Shown: piece after piece, positions 57,946-64,000 of the stretch
Layout of the letters: every line of letters begins with the position of its first letter
How positions within the stretch are numbered: position 1 is the first letter of the stretch
Assembly: GCA_933207985.1 (NCBI GenBank)
Contig: OW240913.1
Location: 331,777,519-331,841,518, forward strand
DNA length: 64,000 nt
Direction: 5' to 3'
DNA from: Pelobates cultripes
Lineage: Eukaryota; Chordata; Amphibia; Anura; Pelobatidae
Notes under the pieces: generated by a model
The model's database searches: none
What the model was told of the DNA's origin: nothing
What the model saw: only the letters and a program-made list of their open reading frames with translations
Made by a program: the position numbers and the translations under genes

Positions 57946-58340
57946 GGTGTTGTTGATGGACACTCCAATATTCCGCCATGAAAAGAACCAGTAGTCGTGT
58001 AGAGAAAAACAGGGAATCCCGTAGAAGATGACGTCGGACAAAAACCCAACAAAACTTGAAGAAAAAACTGGTCATCCTCCATCCGCCCACCTGCGGGTAT
58101 GCCTGGACCATTATGGCACTCCAATTAGGAAGCTGTAAGACAGAGAAACGAGATGGTAAAATGTGTTCTTGGATAATATTTTCCATGTTCATATTCCAAA
58201 TCTATCTAGAACACTAAATCATTCTCATGTTATTCACTCAAACGAAAAAATAAACTAACATAACACATTATCACACAGTTCAATTCCCATAACATACCTT
58301 ACATTCCCAGAGGAGGGCAACTTACCTTTATTGGGTGGGA

Positions 58341-58441
58341 TAATACTCGCCTCCGTGTCCTTTATAAAATCATGACTTTACGTCATGAAATTAGTAAAAT
58401 CTGGTAATTTTATTAAAGGACACGGAGGCTCTTATTATGCT
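58341..58441. repeat. DIRS internal complementary region
   Basis: 58341-58407 is the exact reverse complement of the downstream element end, and 58403-58441 of the upstream element end, overlapping at the tetramer AATT. The segment is thus a ready-made copy of the joint formed when both ends meet. In the DIRS model such a region templates completion and circularisation of the cDNA. Confidence 0.9.
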
Positions 58442-58444
58442 AGT

Positions 58445-59398
58445 TCAAAGCTGTGTGATCACTGACGTGGAAAAATGGGAAACCGGACGGAAATAAAATT
58501 CCCGGAAAGTAGATTCTCTCGACCAATCGGCTGCTCGGAGGAGATCTTCCAATTTACAGCCTAATGAAAAGGCTTTGGATGCCATCGCACCCCTCACTGA
58601 ATGTGCTCCGTATGTGGAAATATCAATGCCTGCCGACGTCATGATCCATTTGACCCAACGAGAGATGGTGACTGTAGAAACCGGACGATGCGGTTGTCGA
58701 ATAGCCAGGAAGAGGTCCGCACATTGCGGATCTCGGACCGCCACCGTCCTTGCTTCATACTCCTTGAGGCAGGCTACTGGGCATAATTTACTGTTATGTG
58801 GAAATGCAGGGTAAAAAACCTTTGTGATGGATGTTTTTGTACGTCTCGATATATCAAAGGCCACCCCTTCTGGTGTATATGAGCGTGCCTGAATGTCCAA
58901 TGCTCGTACGTCTGAAACCCGTTTACATGAGATGAGACAGAACAACGTAACCAATTTTGCGGTGAGTTGCTTGATCGACAAATCTTCGTTCCTTGGCCAA
59001 CTTTCAAAAAGTCGGAGAACAAGGTTCACATCCCATACCTCCGAATACCTAGGCCGTGGTGGTCGCGCAAATTTTATGCCCCGTAAGAGCCGGCATATCA
59101 TCGGATGTTTTCCAGTTTGAATTCCATTCCAACCTACGTGGCCTGCTGAGATAGCTGACCTATATAGATTAATTGTACGATACGCCAGGCCGTGGTCGAA
59201 AAGTGAAGTGAGGAAACCCAAGACTTGACTCACAGTTGCAGATATGGGATCCACATGTTGTTCCACGCACCAACCATGCCATGTGTTCCAGGCATGTAAA
59301 TACGATTTCCTTGTACCTGGGGCCCAAGCTCCTGCCAGGAGGTCCAGAGTTGTTTGTGGAACATTTGGGATGTCACCGAGTCCCCTGAGAGGAGCCAT
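58445..59398 (-). CDS. DIRS tyrosine recombinase
   Basis: The recombinase domain starts near 59347 (LDLLAGAWAPGTRKSYL) and ends at the stop at 58445; the nearest in-frame Met is at 59398. It overlaps the RT frame's end (to 59230) by roughly 170 bp. Catalytic residues are complete: Arg in SCKRVSDVRAL, Lys in SRRTKTS, His and Arg in GAHSVRGAM, Trp in AADWSRES and the nucleophile Tyr in FREFYFR. It would integrate circular cDNA. The same frame is open upstream all the way to Gag (to 62998), so the protein might be made from its own start, from another mRNA, or as part of a long Gag-recombinase chain. Confidence 0.9.
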   Translation of the reverse strand: MAPLRGLGDIPNVPQTTLDLLAGAWAPGTRKSYLHAWNTWHGWCVEQHVDPISATVSQVLGFLTSLFDHGLAYRTINLYRSAISAGHVGWNGIQTGKHPMICRLLRGIKFARPPRPRYSEVWDVNLVLRLFESWPRNEDLSIKQLTAKLVTLFCLISCKRVSDVRALDIQARSYTPEGVAFDISRRTKTSITKVFYPAFPHNSKLCPVACLKEYEARTVAVRDPQCADLFLAIRQPHRPVSTVTISRWVKWIMTSAGIDISTYGAHSVRGAMASKAFSLGCKLEDLLRAADWSRESTFREFYFRPVSHFSTSVITQL

Positions 59399-61479
59399 GC
59401 CAAAAGCTTGAGGTGTCCCTGCAGTATGAGAGGATGTGGATTGCCATAGGGATCCAGGAGAATGTTGTCGTGTACTGGTAGTAACCTCGGCAGATCTATT
59501 GACAGTTCCAGGAGTGTAGGGAACCAGGGTTGAGACGTCCAAAACGGAGACACGAGGATTAGAGACGTGCGGTGTCGTCTGAGGTGCAGCAAGGTCCGTG
59601 CGATGAGGGAAAAGGGGGGAAAAGCGTAATGTCTGGCATTCGGCCACTGTTGTCGGAAAACGTCCGTCGCTAGAGCCTCTGGATCTGGCCTCCAACTGAA
59701 AAACCTCGGTAATTGCGTGTTTAGTCGTGACGCGAACAGGTCGATGTCCAGTGGTCCCCACAGTGATTGCAATTGGCTGAAGGTGGCCGGGTTCAGTCGC
59801 CAGTCGCTGGCATCTCGTAGATGTCTGGAGTTCCAGTCTGCTACTACATTGCTTATCCCCGGGATGTGTTCCGCTTGCACCGATATGTTTCGATCCAGGC
59901 AGAACTGCCAGAAATCCTTTGCTAATTCCGCAAGTATTGTTGACCTCGTGCCCCCGAGGTGGTTGATATAACGGACCGCTGAAACGTTGTCCATGCGTAA
60001 CAGGATGGAACAGTTGGTCGATACGTTCAAAAGACTCCGTAAAGCGAACGAACCTGCCAACAGTTCGAGGCAATTGATATGAAGTCCCTGTTCCTCCCGA
60101 GACCATCTTCCTCCGGTGGAGAAAGGTCCGCAGCGCGCACCCCAACCGAGCAAGCTTGCATCGGATTCCACTATGAGGTCCGGAGCTGTTCCAAAGATCG
60201 CGCGGCCATTCCACGCTTCCATGTGTTGTAGCCACCATTTGATTTCGTCTTTGGCGGCACAGTCGAGAGGAACAGAATCTGAGTATGAGTGCCCCAAACG
60301 AAGGTATTTTGCCTTTAATCGTTGAAGTGCCCTGTAGTGTAGGGGTCCGGGAAAGATGGCCTGAATGGACGCCGAGAGGAGGCCCACAATCCTGGCCAGC
60401 TGTCTCAAGGTAAGGACAGGCCGTGTTAGCGTCCGCTTGAGCTCCTTTTTGATGGCCTTGACCTTGGTTGTTGGGAGTAGGAGCATTCCGGTCACTGTGT
60501 CTATGGTGAATCCCAGGAATTCTATTGCCTGCGAGGGTTCGATGACCGACTTCTCCCAGTTGATCAGAAAACCCAGGTTTTCTAACAAATTCCTCGTCCA
60601 AGAGAAATGTTTGTGCAACAGAAGCGGGTCTTGCGCCATGATGAGGATATCGTCCAGGTATATTATGAGCCGTACTCCTCTGCTGCGTAGGAGGGCGACC
60701 ACTGGTTTCATGAGCTTTGTGAAGCACCAGGGGGCCGATGAGAGACCGAACGGTAGGCACTTGAAACGCCACATGGTCTCTTCCCAGCGGAATTGCAGGA
60801 AGCGTTGGCAGTCGTCGGCCATTGGGACCGTGAGGTATGCGTCCTTCAAGTCGAGTTTGACCATCCAGTCCCCCGTGAGGAGGAGGTCCCGGAGAGAGTG
60901 TATACCTTCCATCTTGAAGTGGTGGTATGCGACAAACATGTTTAAAGGCCTCAAGTTGATGACTGGGCGAACACCTCCGCCTTTTTTGGGTACTAAGAAT
61001 AGGTTGCTCAGGAAACCTGGTGTGACAGGGGGAATTGTATAAATCGCCCCCTTGGAGGCTAAGGCCTGGACCTCTTGGGTTATCAACTCTCGGTCCCGCA
61101 TGGGGACCACCATTCGGCTGGGGGGCTTCAGTTGGACAGGGTATTGCACAAACTCTATAGAGTAACCCCGTACAGTGTGGAGCACCCAGGCATCCGCCGT
61201 GATCATGTGCCATGCTTTGACAAAATGGCCCAGTCTGCCCCCCACCATAGTTAATGCAGACATATGAGGAGGTAGTGCACTTACCATAAGGACGTCGGCC
61301 ATATGAAGAGCCTCTGGGTCCTCGGGTCTGCCATGGTCTGCCTCGGACTGGAAAGAACGGTGAGGCTTGTTTGGGTTCCGGGGGTGTGAATCTGGATTGT
61401 GCGGAGCCACGAGAGCCCCGGTATGAGCCCCGGAGCGAGCGGCCGGGCAGACGGCCCCGATATCTGCCGGCCCCGCCAA
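59230..61479 (-). CDS. DIRS reverse transcriptase-RNase H with methyltransferase-like domain
   Basis: 749 codons from the first Met; domain homology begins near residue 79 (VGGRLGHFVKAWHMI). RT motifs: VKLDLKDAYL (D210), LPFGLSSAP and IIYLDDILI (D276, D277). RNase H: VESDASLLGWGA (D440), NCLELLA (E472), RMDNVSAV (D497) and VADWNSR (D548). A segment at 578-665 (DIDLFASR..., YAFPPFSLI, LVSPFW) matches the Dam-like methyltransferase-derived region known in DIRS but not Ngaro elements. The frame is +1 relative to Gag, so expression needs a frameshift or internal initiation. All catalytic positions are intact. It copies the element's RNA and removes the template. Confidence 0.9.
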   Translation of the reverse strand: MAGPADIGAVCPAARSGAHTGALVAPHNPDSHPRNPNKPHRSFQSEADHGRPEDPEALHMADVLMVSALPPHMSALTMVGGRLGHFVKAWHMITADAWVLHTVRGYSIEFVQYPVQLKPPSRMVVPMRDRELITQEVQALASKGAIYTIPPVTPGFLSNLFLVPKKGGGVRPVINLRPLNMFVAYHHFKMEGIHSLRDLLLTGDWMVKLDLKDAYLTVPMADDCQRFLQFRWEETMWRFKCLPFGLSSAPWCFTKLMKPVVALLRSRGVRLIIYLDDILIMAQDPLLLHKHFSWTRNLLENLGFLINWEKSVIEPSQAIEFLGFTIDTVTGMLLLPTTKVKAIKKELKRTLTRPVLTLRQLARIVGLLSASIQAIFPGPLHYRALQRLKAKYLRLGHSYSDSVPLDCAAKDEIKWWLQHMEAWNGRAIFGTAPDLIVESDASLLGWGARCGPFSTGGRWSREEQGLHINCLELLAGSFALRSLLNVSTNCSILLRMDNVSAVRYINHLGGTRSTILAELAKDFWQFCLDRNISVQAEHIPGISNVVADWNSRHLRDASDWRLNPATFSQLQSLWGPLDIDLFASRLNTQLPRFFSWRPDPEALATDVFRQQWPNARHYAFPPFSLIARTLLHLRRHRTSLILVSPFWTSQPWFPTLLELSIDLPRLLPVHDNILLDPYGNPHPLILQGHLKLLAWLLSGDSVTSQMFHKQLWTSWQELGPQVQGNRIYMPGTHGMVGAWNNMWIPYLQL

Positions 61480-62710
61480 AAACCTTCTGATGGAACACTC
61501 GCTTCATGCTGGCTTGAGCCTTATCCAGTGCCGTAAAGGTGCCTACATATGTGCCTAGCTCTTTTACGAAGTTATCCCCGAATAGGAGGGCTTTAGCCTG
61601 GGGACCCGGCTCTGAGATAGCTAGGTTTACCAGCTTAGGCTCAATTTTGATTAAGATCGCTTTGCGTCTTTCCGTGGCCACTGCCGTATTAGCGTTGCCC
61701 AGGAGACACACGGCACGCTGGATCCACCCTCTGAGGGCTTCCAGGTCCAGCGGTGCACCCCCTGCCAACGCGATTTCAACCATATCAAACATCCTCGCGA
61801 TTGGTCCAAGGATGTCCAACACTTTATCCTGGCAGTTCCGCCAGGCAAAATCTAGGCCCCTCTTGGCCTTCCAGCCTGATTTTCCCAAAAACTGGGCGAT
61901 TTTTGGGTCCACTTCTGGGGTGGCACATGCCATATCCGGGACCGTGGGGCGTGGGCATTCTGCCCGCAGCTTGTTTCGCGCCACCTTATCCAGTGGCTTT
62001 CTGATGCGGGCAGCGATATATTTTGCTACGTGGTCCAGAGGGTACCACTCGGAGGACCTCGGGTGTTGGAGGGTGTCCGGGTCGAACAATGGTTCACCCT
62101 GGGGGTCAACTAAGGCGGAGTTGCCAGCTCCGTCCTTGCGGTCCATGTCCGTGCACGTGACGGAGTCATAGTCCCGCACTTGGTTATCGGAATCATCAGA
62201 GTCCTCCTCCTCGGACTCGCTCTGTGCCTCCTCTTGCTCCGATTCAGAGTCGGAGGATTCAATTAGGGCCTTAGCCCTCTTCCATTTCCTCACCGATTTT
62301 GCCCGGCGGGGGGCTCTTAGTTGTGGTCCAACCACAGGTTCTGTGACAGGACGTGCCCTGTCCGTCTGTAGAGTTGCGGAGGCATACTCGTCTAAATGGC
62401 GAGATTTTTTAGCGGCTTTACGCCCACTAGGGGCCACCGGTTCAGTTTCTGGGGGGTTAGCCATAGGGTTTGGTGGCAACTGCGTGGATCTCATTGCAGT
62501 GGCTATTGAATGGGATAAGTTATCCGACATGGCACCCATGGCGGTAAATATAGCCTGCGTCACAGACTTCGCCATAGCCGCGTCTAGGAGAGAATGAAAC
62601 TCCTCAGAGTCCATTTGCTCCTGCGCTGTTTCAATTACAGTGGGAATTTTGGGCCCTAGCGGGGTTGATGTGGGTATGGTGGCCCTAGGTTTGGTGGCTC
62701 CATCAGCCAT
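61273..62710 (-). CDS. DIRS Gag-like protein
   Basis: Likely start is ATG at 62710 (MADGATKPR), with another Met five codons upstream; the longer open frame to 62998 adds a hydrophobic stretch that looks like translated leader. Features by residue from 62998: KRAKALIESSDSESEQEE basic then acidic tract (238-272), a helical capsid-like region (about 310-500, SSEWYPLDHVAKYIAARI...), and an Arg-Gly-rich tail (508-570, GGAGRYRGRLPGRSLRGS) likely to bind RNA. No zinc knuckle is visible, unlike the Ngaro-like Gag at 15381. There is no Gag stop codon: the frame continues across the RT region into the recombinase, so the end given is where Gag-like composition stops. Confidence 0.75.
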
Positions 62711-63387
62711 GTTATCAGCCTGCATGCTTAGGGATGAAAGAAAAAACAAAAGGGGGCAGCAGGACAGGCAGAAACACTGTTTATATAATTGAGCAGCCCA
62801 GCAGGGAGTTATATGCAAAGAAACAGTAGCCCTAAAGCAACTAGCAGGCACAAAAGGCACCAATTGAAATATGAACAATGCAAACAGGCACAGACTAAAC
62901 AAAACTGTAGCAAGCTCACCGAGTGTTCCCTCAGGAATAAGCTCCTGGGGAGCACCGGGAGACTTGCCCAGCAACAGAGCACTAACTCCCGCCCCCAAAC
63001 GAGCAGTATTGGCCGCGCTAGAAAAAGCGCGGCAAAACTGCCAATCCCAAGATGGCCGCCGCGATGCGCACTCACGGTGTGCGCATGCGCGGGTGGCCCG
63101 AGCCGCGGTAAAACGGCGGTCCGCTGGGACCGTGAAAAGACAGAGGTACCTGAGCGGGGGGAAGCCCTGGTAGTGGAGGGAAAGGGGAAGACGGTCGGGA
63201 AATAAACAAACCGACCGGAGGGGGGAGGGGGAAGGGAGTGAGATGCAGGGAGACAGAGGATAGAGTCAAAGGGAACACAAACTGATGAAAATAAAGGGAG
63301 AGGGCTGAAAAAGAACAATAAATACAATCTTAACTGGCATGCAACACAGAGGGAGAAAAATATGGTACTTAGCTGAGGATGCAGCAG
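62711..63387 (-). promoter_or_regulatory. DIRS 5' leader, CpG-rich, with possible intron
   Basis: Between the upstream terminal repeat and Gag lies a CpG-rich block (about 62990-63240) containing 'CAAGATGGCCGCC' (+ strand 63047-63060), similar to a YY1 site. Nearer Gag, on the - strand, 'CTCGGTGAGCTTGC' (donor GT at 62919-62918) and a pyrimidine tract ending 'CATCCCTAAG' (acceptor AG at 62728-62727) could bound a 193-bp intron just ahead of the Gag Met. All of this is prediction from motifs. Confidence 0.35.
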
Positions 63388-63614
63388 CAAAAGAAAGAGG
63401 AGTGGCTTAGGGTCACATGGGACTTTATTGTAATAGGGACACTCTGATTGGTTCATATGTGGTATATGGTTAACCCTTGCAAAGTTATGATGTAATGTTA
63501 TTGAAGTGTTTTCTTTTTGCATTGAATATATATACACAATATTTTCTTTTGCTGCTGAGGAATAAAAGGAAAGAGTAAAGCATAATAAGAGCCTCCGTGT
63601 CCTTTAATAAAATT
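63388..63614. repeat. DIRS terminal repeat, upstream (5') end
   Basis: Inverted match of 57731-57945. The last ten bases, AATAAAATTA, are unique to this end and occur inverted in the internal complementary region. On the - strand the repeat carries the presumptive promoter. Confidence 0.9.
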
Positions 63615-64000
63615 AGCCTGTCACTACTAATAATTCATAACAACGAGAAACATTGTAATAATCTGGGTATGGGAGTGAGCTATGTAAATGTGAAATGCAA
63701 CAATCTATAATTAATTTTAACCCATTTATTTAATCTTTCCCTCCCTTGAGTGTCAAAGGGGAAAGCACTCAACAAATTAACCTTCTATCTTGTGTTAACC
63801 ACTTCCCTGCCAGATCACACACTTCTTTCTCTCTGGATGCGATGTAGCAGACGAAGACTCTTTGTGTTTTGTTTAAAGTCATTGATAGAAAGGGTTTAGC
63901 AGTGAATGCCCTAGAGTGCTATAATGTGTCTATTTTTCCATGCTAGACATAATATATCACAGTTTGGGAGCAGTACGGGGAAACACTTTGGTCCTTCGTT
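63615..64000. other. AT-rich flanking DNA, no gene seen
   Basis: Unassigned genomic flank of the DIRS insertion. Confidence 0.5.

Larger units (their letters stand above)
57683..63614 (-). mobile_element. DIRS retrotransposon, apparently complete
   Basis: A 5.9-kb unit bounded by inverted terminal repeats (57731-57945 and 63388-63604), with an internal complementary region at 58341-58441 next to the 3' repeat. In sense order on the - strand it encodes Gag, RT-RNase H-methyltransferase-like protein and tyrosine recombinase. There is no target duplication, as expected for recombinase-mediated insertion. The terminal repeats match over about 215 bp except for a short block next to the tip (CGAG against CTCT), so the copy is probably young. 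None of the three coding regions has an internal stop. Confidence 0.9.

Noticed and set aside
57797..57994. Open frame MYIYSMQKENTSITL... present in both DIRS terminal repeats
   Set aside because: It appears twice only because the repeat is duplicated; short, lacks a domain, and overlaps presumptive promoter and polyadenylation sequence.
60365..61042. 225-codon + strand frame inside the DIRS element
   Set aside because: Antisense shadow of the RT coding region.
62711..62998. First 96 codons of the long DIRS frame as a signal or membrane segment of Gag
   Set aside because: It lies before the likely Gag Met, contains a pyrimidine-tract translation (LLFFLSSLS), and is better explained as leader or intron.

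Overview
This window looks like repeat-rich, gene-poor chromosomal DNA from a vertebrate, most likely a frog or toad (Anura). I found no cellular protein-coding gene, rRNA or tRNA that I can support. The evidence for an anuran is the repeat spectrum: TTAA-flanked T2/Kolobok-like MITEs with ACACTATAG-type ends, a TTAACCCCTTAAGGAC palindrome, L2 LINE tails with a 'TATATAGCGCC' segment, two different tyrosine-recombinase retrotransposons, Tc1/mariner relics, and long CA/TG-rich tandem arrays. The species cannot be read from the sequence.

Layout. 1-6 kb: MITE pieces and a complete non-autonomous hAT element (3498-5186) with an exact 8-bp target duplication; it carries a TG-rich minisatellite and a run of hairpins. 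6-12.4 kb: tandem arrays, a Tc1 transposase relic, a large fold-back element (8488-10660) whose arms carry a hammerhead-ribozyme-like motif, a G-rich minisatellite and a full MITE. 13.7-19.4 kb: a degraded Ngaro-like retrotransposon on the + strand (Gag with a SAP-like domain and zinc fingers, a broken RT-RNase H, and an open tyrosine recombinase). 19.4-29.4 kb: dispersed repeats and MITEs in AT-rich DNA. 29.48-31.02 kb: a second hAT-like element with an exact 8-bp duplication and an internal CA-rich array. 31-51 kb: MITEs, tandem arrays, a deleted mariner copy (37.3-38.3 kb) and LTR-like pieces. 51.97-53.49 kb: a 5'-truncated L2 LINE whose reverse-transcriptase frame is still open. 56.3-57.5 kb: an older hAT-like element. 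57.68-63.61 kb: an apparently complete DIRS element on the - strand.

How the parts work together. The DIRS element is the most complete unit. It has near-identical inverted terminal repeats, an internal complementary region that reproduces the joined ends, and Gag, RT-RNase H-methyltransferase-like and tyrosine-recombinase coding regions. By the known DIRS mechanism these would make cDNA, circularise it and integrate it by recombination. Unusually, the frame holding Gag and recombinase has no stop codon across the whole RT region, giving one 1517-codon frame. The Ngaro-like copy has lost RT continuity but keeps an open recombinase with all catalytic residues. A recurring pattern is that the long CA/TG arrays lie inside DNA transposons, suggesting that these elements seeded them.
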